Origin: Pseudomonadota bacterium
Lineage (GTDB): Bacteria; Pseudomonadota; Alphaproteobacteria; Rhizobiales; Xanthobacteraceae
Direction: 5' to 3'
Assembly: GCA_023423415.1 (NCBI GenBank)
Contig: JAFAFP010000144.1
Coordinates: 1-18,598 of the forward strand
Length of the DNA: 18,598 nucleotides
Part shown: piece after piece, positions 1 to 7,829 of the stretch
How positions within the stretch are numbered: position 1 is the stretch's first letter
Layout: every line of letters starts with the position of its first letter
The notes under the pieces: model-generated
Told to the model about the DNA's origin: nothing
Database searches by the model: none
What the model saw: the letters and a program-made list of their open reading frames with translations, nothing else
Translations under genes and position numbers: made by a program

Positions 1-1031
1 GAGTAATGGCACGCAAACGCGGACGCGGCGTCGCGGGTTGCTGGTACGGGATCGCCCGGACCGCGACGGTGGATCGTGCCGGAGCATGGGTTGAAATCGA
101 TGACGGCGGTACGGCGAAGGTCGTTACCGGCGTCACCGAGATCGGCGAGGGCATTCTCACCGTGTTGGCGCAGATCGCGGCCGAGGAGCTTGGCGTGCGC
201 CCGCAGGATGTCACCATCGGCGACAACGACACCGCGCGTTCGCCGGAAGCTGCACATGCTGGCGCGACGCGCCAGACCTACATGATCGGCAATGTCGTCG
301 CGCTCGCCTCGCGCGAAGCCTTCGGCAAGCTGGCTGATGTGATGGCGAAAGAATGGGATGTCCCGGCAGACACCATCGCCGCAGCGTCCGGCGAGATCTG
401 GGCCGAAGGCACCAACCATCGCACCACGATGGACAAGGCTGTGCATATCGCCAAGGGTCGCGGCGTGGTGCCGCTTGGCTCAGCGACATTTGGCACCGAC
501 ACGACGGGTTTGCATCCGGTCGATGGCGCCGGCCGTCCGTGGCAGGCTTATGTGTTCGGTTGCCAGGTTGCGGAAGTCGAAGTCGATACCGTGACCGGCG
601 AAGTGCAGGTTCTGGGCATCTGGGCCGCGCATGATGTCGGTCGTGCGGTCAACCCGAAGGGTGTCGAAGGTCAGATCGAAGGCGGCATCGTGCAGGCACT
701 CGGTCAGGCGTTGATGGAGGACTACAAGCTCAAGGACGGGCACACGACCACGCCGGGTTTTGCCAAATATATCCTGCCGACGTCGCTGGATGTGCCGCAT
801 GTGACATCGGTGATCGTCGAAGACCCCGATCCCATAGGTCCGCTTGGCGTGAAGGGCATCGGCGAACCGGCGATGGTGCCGACCATCCCTGCGATCATGA
901 ATGCGATTTACGATGCGGTCGGTGTGCGTGTCACGTCGCTGCCCGCCAGCCCCGAAAGAGTGCGGGAGCTGCTGCGCGACAAGGAACGTGCTGAACGCGA
1001 GCAACGCCAGCACGTCGAAGCGGCGGAATAA
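1..1031 (+). CDS. Molybdenum hydroxylase large subunit (xanthine dehydrogenase / aldehyde oxidase family), C-terminal part
   Basis: This is the C-terminal part of a molybdopterin-binding hydroxylase large subunit. The reading frame is open to the left edge, and the first visible ATG (position 6) falls inside the second molybdopterin-binding domain, so the true start lies outside the window. Visible family signatures are a KRGRGVAG-type segment at the start, GATRQTYMIGN near residue 85 (counting from that ATG), and GVKGIGEPAM near residues 281-290, whose glutamate (about E287) matches the catalytic Glu of the family. Such enzymes add water-derived hydroxyl to heterocycles or aldehydes, with FAD and 2Fe-2S subunits that are not visible here. 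The stop lies 4 bases before the next gene, so the two are probably cotranscribed. The family is sure; the substrate is unknown. Confidence 0.9.
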   Translation, partial: VMARKRGRGVAGCWYGIARTATVDRAGAWVEIDDGGTAKVVTGVTEIGEGILTVLAQIAAEELGVRPQDVTIGDNDTARSPEAAHAGATRQTYMIGNVVALASREAFGKLADVMAKEWDVPADTIAAASGEIWAEGTNHRTTMDKAVHIAKGRGVVPLGSATFGTDTTGLHPVDGAGRPWQAYVFGCQVAEVEVDTVTGEVQVLGIWAAHDVGRAVNPKGVEGQIEGGIVQALGQALMEDYKLKDGHTTTPGFAKYILPTSLDVPHVTSVIVEDPDPIGPLGVKGIGEPAMVPTIPAIMNAIYDAVGVRVTSLPASPERVRELLRDKERAEREQRQHVEAAE

Positions 1032-1035
1032 AATT

Positions 1036-1884
1036 ATGCCCGGCACGGCCACAACAACGCGCGACGCCGTGTTCGATATCGACCTCGCAGCCGTGCGCGC
1101 CCTGGCGCATGTGGTGCCGGGCCCGCTGCCGATTGCATTGAATGGCATCAAGTTTGCTGCATCCATCAGGCCGCGAAGGTTCGTCATTGAGGGTGGCGAC
1201 GAAACTCCGGTGACGATGCCGCGCACCGCGTATCAGGTCGTCTATTCCGATGGTACGGTGATGATCGATGCCGGAATGGACAAGGCGACACATGATTCCT
1301 TCGGCGAAGGCGAGCCGTACAACGAGGATGCCTTCGCTGAATTGAAGAGCGCTCTTGATGCGGCGCGCATGATCTTGCTGACGCACTATCATGCCGACCA
1401 TGTCGGCGGTGTCGTCACGGCGGCGAATTTTGATGCGCTGGCGCGTAAGACCATCGCGGAGGCGGAAACGCTCTCGTTGATGATGAACTATCCGCACCGG
1501 CCGCATCTGAAAGTCAGGGAAAGCCAGGCGGAGCATTTTATCATTGTCAGCTACGGCGAATATTACCCGGTGGCGCCCGGCATGGTGCTGATCAAGGCGC
1601 CGGGACACAGCCCCGATATGCAGATGGTGTACCTGAAGCTGCAATCGGGTCGCGAGTTTCTGCATTCGGTCGATGTTGCCTGGATCATCGACAATATCCG
1701 TGAGGTGAAGGGCAAGGCCGCCCCGTGGGTGAAGGAGGATGTGCCGGCGGTGATGGCGCAGCTCGCGTGGTTCAAGGACCTGATGCAGCGCGAGCCCTCA
1801 CTCAACATCATCGTCACGCACGATGGCAAACTTTTCGACGACCTGGTTGCTCAGGGAGTCATTGGTAATGAGTTGAGAACGTGA
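1036..1884 (+). CDS. Metallo-beta-lactamase-fold hydrolase
   Basis: A protein of 282 residues with the MBL-fold metal signature THYHADHVGG (H117, H119, D121, H122). Further likely ligands are H191 in APGHSPDM, D213 in HSVDVAW and the His of VTHDGK near residue 263. The order resembles glyoxalase II and quorum-lactonase-like hydrolases. No signal peptide is seen, so it is probably cytoplasmic. I chose the ATG at 1036 because it lies 4 bases after the upstream stop; the frame stays open further upstream, but that part overlaps the upstream gene and does not resemble protein. In context it may open a lactone, lactam or thioester formed by the neighbouring enzymes (inference). The fold is secure; the reaction is not. 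Confidence 0.87.
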   Translation: MPGTATTTRDAVFDIDLAAVRALAHVVPGPLPIALNGIKFAASIRPRRFVIEGGDETPVTMPRTAYQVVYSDGTVMIDAGMDKATHDSFGEGEPYNEDAFAELKSALDAARMILLTHYHADHVGGVVTAANFDALARKTIAEAETLSLMMNYPHRPHLKVRESQAEHFIIVSYGEYYPVAPGMVLIKAPGHSPDMQMVYLKLQSGREFLHSVDVAWIIDNIREVKGKAAPWVKEDVPAVMAQLAWFKDLMQREPSLNIIVTHDGKLFDDLVAQGVIGNELRT

Positions 1885-1932
1885 GGATTGAATCGATACG
1901 TCAATAAACAAATTTGAGAAGGGAGGAGCACG

Positions 1933-2919
1933 ATGAAAAAAAGAAACGCGTTCGTTGCCGTTCTAACTGCTGCTGTTCTGCTGCCCGTCGCCGTACAGGC
2001 GCAATCCTATCCGTCCCGCGCCATCATGGTGGTGGTTCCGTTTCCGGCCGGCGGTCCGAGCGATGTCGTTGCGCGCATCGTCGTCGACGGCATGTCGAAA
2101 CATCTTGGGCAGTCGATGGTGATCGAGAATGTCGGCGGCGCCGGTGGGACGCTCGGCAGTGGTCGCGTCGCAACGGCTGAACCCGACGGCTACACGCTTC
2201 TGGCCGGCAGCATGGGCTCGCATGTGGCCGCGCCGGTGCTGACGCCGAATGTCCGTTACGATTCCGAGCGCGACTTTATCCCGATTGGCATTACTGCGGA
2301 TGCGCCCGCCGTCGTTGTTGCGCGTAAGGATTTTCCAGCTAACTCGATGAAGGAATTCGTCGCCTACCTGAAGGCGAACGGAGACAAGGTGAAGCAGGCG
2401 CATGGCGGTGTCGGTTCATCATCGCATATGGCCTGTCTTCTGTTCAACACCGAAGCGGGGACGAAACCCAGCCAGGTCGCCTATCGTGGCACCGGCCCCG
2501 CGATGAACGACCTGGTCGGCGGTCATGTCGATTTCTTTTGCGAACAGGCGGTGAGCGTTGCCGAACAGATCCGGTCTGGCGGCATCAAGGCTTTTGGCGT
2601 GTCAGCAACCGACAAGCTTGCGGCATTGCCGGCAGTTCCGTCGGCCAAGGACGGCGGTGTGAATTATCAGATGAGCATCTGGTCCGGCATTTTTGCTCCA
2701 AAGGGCACGCCGAAGGAAGCGATCGACAAGCTTGCTGCTGCACTCGACAAGGCGCTCGACGATCCGACCGTGATCAAACGGCTGAACGATCTCGGCGGTT
2801 CGGTGCCGAAGAAGTCTGAACGCAACCCGGCCAGCTTCGAGAAGCTGGTGAAGTCCGAAATTCAGCGCTGGAAGCCGATCCTTCAGGATGCGACGCCTCC
2901 GGCCGCTGCGAAAAATTGA
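1933..2919 (+). CDS. Tripartite tricarboxylate transporter (TctC/Bug family) periplasmic substrate-binding protein
   Basis: A secreted solute receptor of 328 residues. It has a signal peptide (two lysines, a hydrophobic core, likely cleavage after VQA at residue 23) and the Bug-family start YPSRAIMVVVPFPAGGPSD, followed by ENVGGAGGTLGS and PDGYTLL. Known Bug proteins bind carboxylates, amides or aromatic acids and normally feed a TctA/TctB membrane pair. No TctA or TctB gene is in the window, so it is an orphan receptor here; Bug receptors are often encoded apart from the permease. A strong ribosome site (GGGAGGAG) precedes the ATG. It sits between two catabolic enzymes, which suggests that its ligand is the pathway substrate (inference). 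Confidence 0.93.
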   Translation: MKKRNAFVAVLTAAVLLPVAVQAQSYPSRAIMVVVPFPAGGPSDVVARIVVDGMSKHLGQSMVIENVGGAGGTLGSGRVATAEPDGYTLLAGSMGSHVAAPVLTPNVRYDSERDFIPIGITADAPAVVVARKDFPANSMKEFVAYLKANGDKVKQAHGGVGSSSHMACLLFNTEAGTKPSQVAYRGTGPAMNDLVGGHVDFFCEQAVSVAEQIRSGGIKAFGVSATDKLAALPAVPSAKDGGVNYQMSIWSGIFAPKGTPKEAIDKLAAALDKALDDPTVIKRLNDLGGSVPKKSERNPASFEKLVKSEIQRWKPILQDATPPAAAKN

Positions 2920-2932
2920 CACTTGCTCTGCG

Positions 2933-2950
2933 GGTCGGCGTCGGCCGACC
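2933..2950 (+). other. Intergenic hairpin between receptor and ThDP enzyme genes
   Basis: A perfect 7-bp inverted repeat (GGTCGGC, loop GTCG, GCCGACC) lies 13 bases after the receptor stop. No T-tract follows, so it is not a classic intrinsic terminator. Within an apparent operon such a hairpin can protect the upstream message or cause partial termination (inference). Confidence 0.5.
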
Positions 2951-2982
2951 TGCAATTCATTGCGTGATTTGAGAAGAGCGAC

Positions 2983-4869
2983 ATGCTGACACGACCCTCC
3001 GAAGGCGATCAACGAGATGCGATGCGGGCCCGCGCGCGCGCCATTCATGCTTCTGGATCGCTCGCCAAAGCGATTGAAAGCGGCGCGGTGCCGAAGCTTG
3101 TCGAGGCGACGCTGTCGGAGGCGCTGGTGCTCGGTCTGCTGAAGCAGGGCGTGCGCAAATATCTCGCCATCTTCGGTCACGGATCGACCGATCTTGGCGA
3201 CGTGCTGCGTATCTATGAGGAAGAGGGCGTCACGCGCACCTTCAATTGTCGCAGCGAAATCGAGATGGCGCATGCGGCGACGGCGCTTGCCTGGCAATAC
3301 GGTGAAACACCTGCGGTCGTGACGTCGATCGGGCCGGGTGCGCTGCAGGCCTTTGCCGGTTCGCTGGCCAGCGCATCGAATGGCGTCGGCGTCTATCATA
3401 TCTATGGTGACGAGACGACCTTCGGCGAAGGCTACAACATGCAGCAGGTGCCGAAGGAAGAGCAGGGTCTGTTCGGACGGATGACCGCGCTGATGGGTGG
3501 CTCCTATATCCTGCACACGCCGGAAGCTCTGCGTGATGCGCTGCGGCGCGGGTCCCTCGCTGTCAATCATCCCTATCGCGCGGGTCCCTTCTATCTGCTC
3601 CTGCCGCTGAACACGCAGCCGCAACGGATGACGGTCAATCTCGCCGCGCTGCCGGATCGCCCCGATCTGCCAAAGCTCGCACCGGTCGATGATGCGGCTT
3701 ATGCGAAAGCGGCGCGGTTGATCGCAAACGCACCCAGCATCGCGATCAAGGCGGGTGGCGGGACGCGTGGACACGACGCAGCCGTGCGGAAACTCGCGGA
3801 GGCTGCTGGCGCCGCCGTTGTGCTGTCGCCCGGCTCGACCGGCGTGCTGCCCGATGCGCATCCACAGAACATGCATGTGGGCGGATCGAAGGGATCGATC
3901 AGTGGCAATTTTGCGATGGCGAATGCCGAACTGGTGATCGTCATCGGCTCGCGCGCGGTGTGTCAGGCCGATTGCTCCGGTATCGGCTACAAGGCGGCGA
4001 AGCGCGTCATCAATATCAACGGCGATCTTGCCGATGCGCTTCACTACAATTACACGACCGCCCTCGCGGGTGATATCAGCGCCGTTATCGACGAGCTTTG
4101 CGCGCATCTGCAGGACGCGGGTGCAAACAAGTCGGAATGGCTGAAAGCCTGCGCCGAGAAGAAGAATGAATGGGCCGCATTCAAGCGGACGCGTTTTGAT
4201 GCGAAGCCGGCTCAAGATTCAACCTGGCAACGTCCGGTTCTGTATCAGCCGGCCGCGATCAAGATTGTTGCGGATTTCGCCAAAAATATCGATGCGGCGA
4301 AATACTTCGATGCTGGCGATGTGCAGGCTAATGGCTTCCAGATCGTGGAAGATGACCGCACCGGCGACACCTTCACCGAGACGGGCGCGTCCTATATGGG
4401 CTTTGCGGTCAGCGGATTGCTGGCGTCAGGCCTTGCGCAGCATCCACGCTACAGCATCGCCTTCACCGGCGACGGTTCGTTCATGATGAACCCGCAGGTG
4501 TTGATCGATGCAGTCGAACATGGCGTGCGCGGGATGATCGTGATCTTTGACAACCGCCGGATGGCGGCGATCACCGGGTTGCAGCTTGCGCAATACGGGC
4601 GGGAATTCCGCACTAACGATTCCGTGCCGGTCGACTATGTGCAACTGGCGTCGTCGGTGCAGGGTGTTCGTGCGCTGCATGGTGGCTTCAGCGCCGATGA
4701 ATTGCTTGTGGCGCTAAAGGAAGCGCATGCCCATGACGGCCTGTCGGTCGTGCATGTGCCGGTCTATGCCGGTCCGGACGAACTGGCCGGTCTTGGTGCA
4801 TGGGGTCAATGGAATGTCGGCAACTGGTGTGCCGATGTTCAACGCGAATGGATCGAGCAGGATATTTGA
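2983..4869 (+). CDS. Thiamine-diphosphate-dependent enzyme, IolD / cyclic-dione hydrolase-like
   Basis: A 628-residue ThDP enzyme with the usual three domains. The N-terminal pyrimidine-binding domain has the activating glutamate at E92 in SEIEMAHAATALA, matching NEQGMAHAATAFA of IolD as I recall it, and GHG at 65-67. A central domain spans about 235-375. The C-terminal pyrophosphate-binding domain has GDGSFMMN at 496-503 and ends its metal motif with DN at 523-524. The family includes IolD, which hydrolyses trihydroxycyclohexanedione, and the related cyclohexane-1,2-dione hydrolase; acetolactate synthase is more distant. No other inositol gene is visible, so an inositol role is unlikely. I infer C-C cleavage of a cyclic diketone or related 2-oxo compound. 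The ATG at 2983 has a GAGAAGAG site upstream. The fold is secure, the substrate unknown. Confidence 0.82.
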   Translation: MLTRPSEGDQRDAMRARARAIHASGSLAKAIESGAVPKLVEATLSEALVLGLLKQGVRKYLAIFGHGSTDLGDVLRIYEEEGVTRTFNCRSEIEMAHAATALAWQYGETPAVVTSIGPGALQAFAGSLASASNGVGVYHIYGDETTFGEGYNMQQVPKEEQGLFGRMTALMGGSYILHTPEALRDALRRGSLAVNHPYRAGPFYLLLPLNTQPQRMTVNLAALPDRPDLPKLAPVDDAAYAKAARLIANAPSIAIKAGGGTRGHDAAVRKLAEAAGAAVVLSPGSTGVLPDAHPQNMHVGGSKGSISGNFAMANAELVIVIGSRAVCQADCSGIGYKAAKRVININGDLADALHYNYTTALAGDISAVIDELCAHLQDAGANKSEWLKACAEKKNEWAAFKRTRFDAKPAQDSTWQRPVLYQPAAIKIVADFAKNIDAAKYFDAGDVQANGFQIVEDDRTGDTFTETGASYMGFAVSGLLASGLAQHPRYSIAFTGDGSFMMNPQVLIDAVEHGVRGMIVIFDNRRMAAITGLQLAQYGREFRTNDSVPVDYVQLASSVQGVRALHGGFSADELLVALKEAHAHDGLSVVHVPVYAGPDELAGLGAWGQWNVGNWCADVQREWIEQDI

Positions 4870-4877
4870 GCTCGGTC

Positions 4878-4973
4878 ATGGCCGGGCTTGACCCGGCCAT
4901 CCATCAAACGAGGAAAATGGATGCGCGGGGTATAAGGCGTCAAAGACGCCGTCTTCGACGGCTATGCCCGCGC
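4878..4973. repeat. Palindromic intergenic repeat at a convergent junction
   Basis: Two palindromic units fill the gap between converging genes. Unit 1 (4878-4900) has 9-bp arms ATGGCCGGG and CCCGGCCAT around CTTGA. Unit 2 (4923-4973) has outer arms GCGCGGG and CCCGCGC and an inner hairpin GGCGTC-AAA-GACGCC. One frame of unit 1 reads MAGLDPAIH, a peptide I recognise as a hallmark of dispersed repeats in alphaproteobacterial genomes. It probably acts as a shared end-of-transcript structure for both genes, although neither side has a T-tract. Confidence 0.75.
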
Positions 4974-4987
4974 ACGACAAGAAATCC

Positions 4988-5527
4988 TCACACGTGCTTG
5001 TACGCCCGGTCGTGGTACACCAGCGCCTTCTCGGCATTGGCGAGCTTGATGGCTGCGACTTCGCCGAAATAGATATCGTGAGTTGCGACCGATTTCATCT
5101 CCAGCACGCGGCAATCAATCGCGGCAATGGCGTTGGTCAAGGCCGGAGCGCCGGTTTCCAGCGTCGTCCAGTGCCCGGCGCTGAAGCGGTCGGCCATGAA
5201 CTGGCCGGTCCGCCCGGCAAAGACATTGGCGAGCTCTTCGTCGTGCGAGGCAAGGGTGTTGACGCAGAACACCTTGTTCTCGCGCATCACCGGGGTGATC
5301 TGGCTCTTGCGATTCAGGCAGACCAGCACGGTGGGCGGGGTGTCCGACACAGACGCGACCGCCGTTGCGGTGAAGCCGGCTTTGCCGGCCGGGCCCTGCG
5401 TGGTGATGATGTGAACCGCCGCGCCCAGCCGGGCCATCGCTTCCCGAAACAAGGCGGGTTCCGCCAGGGCGCGTTCGAAGGGTTCAACACCCCAGACAGT
5501 CTGGGGGGAATTATCGATCCAGCTCAT
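4988..5527 (-). CDS. Flavin reductase-like FMN-binding split-barrel protein
   Basis: A 179-residue member of the flavin reductase family (HpaC/RutF type). Its N-terminal half carries FREAMARLGAAVHIITT, FTATAVASVSDTPPTVLVCL and FCVNTLASHDEELANVFAG, the normal order for the FMN-binding split barrel. It likely uses NAD(P)H to supply reduced flavin to a monooxygenase. The natural partner in the window is the luciferase-like oxidoreductase at 7913, although that gene lies on the other strand. I chose the ATG at 5527; a TTG 24 bases upstream (5551) would add eight residues and sit almost against the amidohydrolase stop. It is probably cotranscribed with the amidohydrolase. An FMN-binding role other than reductase is possible. 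Confidence 0.87.
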   Translation of the reverse strand: MSWIDNSPQTVWGVEPFERALAEPALFREAMARLGAAVHIITTQGPAGKAGFTATAVASVSDTPPTVLVCLNRKSQITPVMRENKVFCVNTLASHDEELANVFAGRTGQFMADRFSAGHWTTLETGAPALTNAIAAIDCRVLEMKSVATHDIYFGEVAAIKLANAEKALVYHDRAYKHV

Positions 5528-5554
5528 TCCGATCCAACGATTACGGTCCAAAAA

Positions 5555-6616
5555 TTACAATCCAAGCAGCCGCTTGGCATTGCCGCCCATGATTTTGCCC
5601 ACCGTAGCAGAATCGAAAGCGTCAATGGAAGCGACATGGCTGATAGGATCATAGTCGGCCATGTCGAAGGGATAATCGGTACCCATCACCACTTGGTCGA
5701 CGCCGAAGGTCTTCACCAACGTCTCCAACTGATCCTTCGAAAAAACGATGGTATCGACATAAATCTGCTTGAGATACTCGGTCGGCGGCTTTGGCAGATC
5801 AGCGTGGGCGTCCGAGCGCGCCCCCCAGGCATGATCGATCCGGCCATAATAGGCGCCGAGATAGCCGCCGCCGTGGACGGCAAGGATCTTCAACTTCGGG
5901 TGGCGCTCCAGCACCCCGTCGAAGATGAGGTAGTGCAGCGCGATCGTGGTCTCGAGCGGGTTACCGATGACATTGTTGAAATAGAAGCGCTTGAGGCGCT
6001 CGCCATGGGTGAAGCCGTTGGGATGGATGACGACCAGCATCCCGAGCTCTTCCGCCTTTTTCCAGAACGGCGCAGCGATCGGATCGGACAACTCCTTGCC
6101 ATCGATGTTGGTCAGGATCTGCACGCCCTTGAAGCCGAGTGTCGCAAGGCGCTCCAGTTCCCTGGCGGCTTCTTCGCCGTGCGCCAGTGGCACAGTGCCG
6201 AACGGGATCAGTCGGTCTGGTTGCTGGGCGCAATATTCGGCGATGCCGTCGTTGACGATTTGGGTGGCCTTGGTCGCGATATCGACCGGCAATGTGTAAT
6301 AGCACTGACCGGGCGGCGGCAGGATCACTTGCATGTCGAGCCCCATGGCGTCGAGATCCTTCAGCCGTGGCTCGAAATCGACAATGCGCGACTTCAGGTC
6401 CGCGTCCTGCTTGGCATTGACCGCGGCCGTTTCTGGCGTCTGGAATTGATTGAGCCCTGTTCCGGCGAGATTGGCGTGCTGGGCAACGTAGGCGCCCGCC
6501 TTCGGGATGGCGACATGGGCATGAATGTCGATGGTGGCGCTCTGCGGGCGGATTTCGCGTCCCGGCTTTCCGCGCTCTCGCGCTGCGGTCGGTTCGTACT
6601 TATTCCAGACATTCAT
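5555..6616 (-). CDS. Metal-dependent amidohydrolase of the ACMSD / decarboxylase type
   Basis: A 353-residue TIM-barrel amidohydrolase. Metal ligands are visible in barrel order: H32 and H34 in IDIHAHV, H198 in VIHPNG, H248 in AVHGGG and D314 in MGTDYPFD. This layout matches the amidohydrolase-2 group, which includes ACMSD, gamma-resorcylate and 5-carboxyvanillate decarboxylases as well as true hydrolases. Decarboxylation or hydrolysis of a ring-derived acid is therefore the likely reaction (inference). I chose the ATG at 6616, with GGAA 8 bases upstream; a TTG at 6655 is less likely because the added residues lie in the decayed livF fragment. The flavin reductase start follows about 27 bases after its stop, which suggests one transcript. 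Confidence 0.88.
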   Translation of the reverse strand: MNVWNKYEPTAARERGKPGREIRPQSATIDIHAHVAIPKAGAYVAQHANLAGTGLNQFQTPETAAVNAKQDADLKSRIVDFEPRLKDLDAMGLDMQVILPPPGQCYYTLPVDIATKATQIVNDGIAEYCAQQPDRLIPFGTVPLAHGEEAARELERLATLGFKGVQILTNIDGKELSDPIAAPFWKKAEELGMLVVIHPNGFTHGERLKRFYFNNVIGNPLETTIALHYLIFDGVLERHPKLKILAVHGGGYLGAYYGRIDHAWGARSDAHADLPKPPTEYLKQIYVDTIVFSKDQLETLVKTFGVDQVVMGTDYPFDMADYDPISHVASIDAFDSATVGKIMGGNAKRLLGL

Positions 6617-6812
6617 CGCACGGTTTCCAGTTCTGAACGCGCCAGTTGTGGGCAATCCGGGGGTCGTTGCGCCGCAATTGGTCGGGTGTCGGTGAAGGCG
6701 ATCGCGCCGGTATTGATGATCGCGACGCCGTCCGCAAGATCGGGTCAGCTTTATATTCTGTTCGACCAGAATGATCGACCGTCCATCGGCCCTTCAAGGT
6801 CATGATTTCGGA
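6600..6812 (-). pseudogene. livF: Decayed C-terminal fragment of a LivF-type ABC ATPase
   Basis: Between the LysR stop and the amidohydrolase start, the minus strand holds pieces of a LivF (branched-chain amino acid ABC transporter ATPase) C-terminus spread over different frames. In order they read EIMTLK (6812-6795), ADGRSIILVEQNIKLT (about 6793-6745), ADGVAIINTGAIAFTDT (about 6731-6681), then PDQLRRN and IAHNW in a further frame (about 6683-6643). Joined, they follow the ending of a normal LivF, including the LVEQN segment after the D-loop. At least three frame changes are needed, and nothing of the Walker A, signature or Walker B region remains. It is a fossil, not a gene. The last frame stops at 6600, so the fragment overlaps the amidohydrolase start. 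Confidence 0.72.
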
Positions 6813-7822
6813 TGCCCTCTTCCCGGGCCTCTGCCCGCTGCTGGGGAGAGGGAAGGCGCCAGCCTTCGCAGAGACGAGCGGGAGGAAGATGGCGTTTTCA
6901 GCTTCGCGGTCAGCTTATTCGCCGCTTCTGACAAGTCAGCCTCGAACCGTTCGAGAAACAATTTGGCAGGCGTCGACAGCGTGCGACGCGATGGCGTGAT
7001 GACGATGAACTCGGCATAGAGCGGCGGATCGACAATCGGATTGATGGTCAGCGTTTCGCTGCCGATGTCGTTCATGCAGATCAGCCCCGGCAGAATGGTG
7101 ACAAAGTCTGTGCGCGACACAAAATCGAACGTCGCCATCATCGCGTCCATCTCAATCATACGCGCGACCCGCACGCCGTTGGTCTGGAAATAGATTTCGA
7201 GATTGCGCCGCCGGACATTGTCGGGGCCGGGCACTACGATCTTCAGCGGATCGCAGTCTGACAGTCGCAGCGGATGAAGCGGCTTGAATCCGCTGGCCGG
7301 TCCGGAGATTAACACTTCGCTGTCGCGCAGGATCAGCCGCGATTTCAACCCGACGCGGCCCTCGAACGCCGGCACGATCGCGAAATCCAGTTCGTCAGTC
7401 AGCACCTGATCCGTCAGGCTGCCGCTATAGGCCTCGACGATATGCAGACGCACATCGGGATAGGCCGGCACGAAATGCTGCAGCGTCGGCGCCAGCGCGG
7501 CACGGGTGAAGGTCGGCATCAAGCCGATCCGCAGCGAGCCGGTGACGGCGCCGGCCAGCGCCCGCATCTCCTCGCCGGCACGGTCGAGCATGCCGATGGC
7601 CTCGACGCATTGCCGGTAATAGCGAAGCCCCGCCGGCGTGGGCGTTACGCCAGTCGCAGTCCGCTCGAACAACCGCACGCCCAGCGTCTTCTCGACAGCC
7701 GATACGTGCTGGGAAATGCCCGACTGCGTCGCATGCTCACGCTCGGCCGCACGGGTGAAGGAACCCTCCTCGCACACCGCGATAATGGCCTCGATCTGCC
7801 GCAGAGTGGCTTTGTTCGTCAT
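6800..7822 (-). CDS. LysR-type transcriptional regulator with a repeat-derived tail
   Basis: A 340-residue LysR regulator. The winged helix-turn-helix is at residues 1-65 (LRQIEAIIAVCEEGSFTRAA, then SGISQHVSAVEKTLGVRLFE). The ligand-binding domain runs from about 92 (GSLRIGLMP) to about 305. Family members are usually near 300-310 residues. The last 29 residues, rich in S, R, P and G, coincide with the palindromic repeat at 6815-6852 and do not resemble a LysR end, so the original stop seems to have been lost. It is transcribed away from the flavin-dependent oxidoreductase and likely controls that gene, and perhaps the amidohydrolase and reductase, in response to a pathway metabolite. The ATG at 7822 is well supported by the family start. 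Confidence 0.9.
   Translation of the reverse strand: MTNKATLRQIEAIIAVCEEGSFTRAAEREHATQSGISQHVSAVEKTLGVRLFERTATGVTPTPAGLRYYRQCVEAIGMLDRAGEEMRALAGAVTGSLRIGLMPTFTRAALAPTLQHFVPAYPDVRLHIVEAYSGSLTDQVLTDELDFAIVPAFEGRVGLKSRLILRDSEVLISGPASGFKPLHPLRLSDCDPLKIVVPGPDNVRRRNLEIYFQTNGVRVARMIEMDAMMATFDFVSRTDFVTILPGLICMNDIGSETLTINPIVDPPLYAEFIVITPSRRTLSTPAKLFLERFEADLSEAANKLTAKLKTPSSSRSSLRRLAPSLSPAAGRGPGRGHPKS
6815..6852. repeat. Palindromic GGGGAGAGG-type repeat inside the lysR 3' end
   Basis: The arms CCCTCTTCCC (6815-6824) and GGGGAGAGGG (6843-6852) pair with one G-T wobble and enclose a second hairpin GGGC-CTCT-GCCC (6825-6836). The same arm core (GGGGAGAGG) returns at 10793-10817, so this is one member of a dispersed family. 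It is translated as the PSLSPAAGRGPGRG part of the LysR tail. Confidence 0.65.
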
Positions 7823-7829
7823 TAGAAAA

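Noticed and set aside
480..1665. Overlapping minus-strand frames opposite the Mo-hydroxylase and MBL genes
   Set aside because: The + strand carries intact catalytic motifs there; the opposite frames resemble no protein.
2602..4215. A 537-codon open frame on the minus strand
   Set aside because: It is antisense to the receptor and ThDP genes, both of which have clear family motifs. The antisense product is Arg-rich and domainless.
2983..4869. Calling the ThDP enzyme iolD
   Set aside because: No other inositol catabolism gene is near, and the enzymes around it point to another substrate.
4923..4973. Unit 2 of the repeat as an intrinsic terminator
   Set aside because: The stem is strong but neither strand has a T-tract after it, so I kept it as a repeat.
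4964..6805. A 613-codon open frame on the + strand
   Set aside because: It runs antisense to the flavin reductase, amidohydrolase and livF fossil. Its residues are Arg/His/Gly/Asp-rich, show no domain, and arise from the high GC of the third codon position on the other strand.
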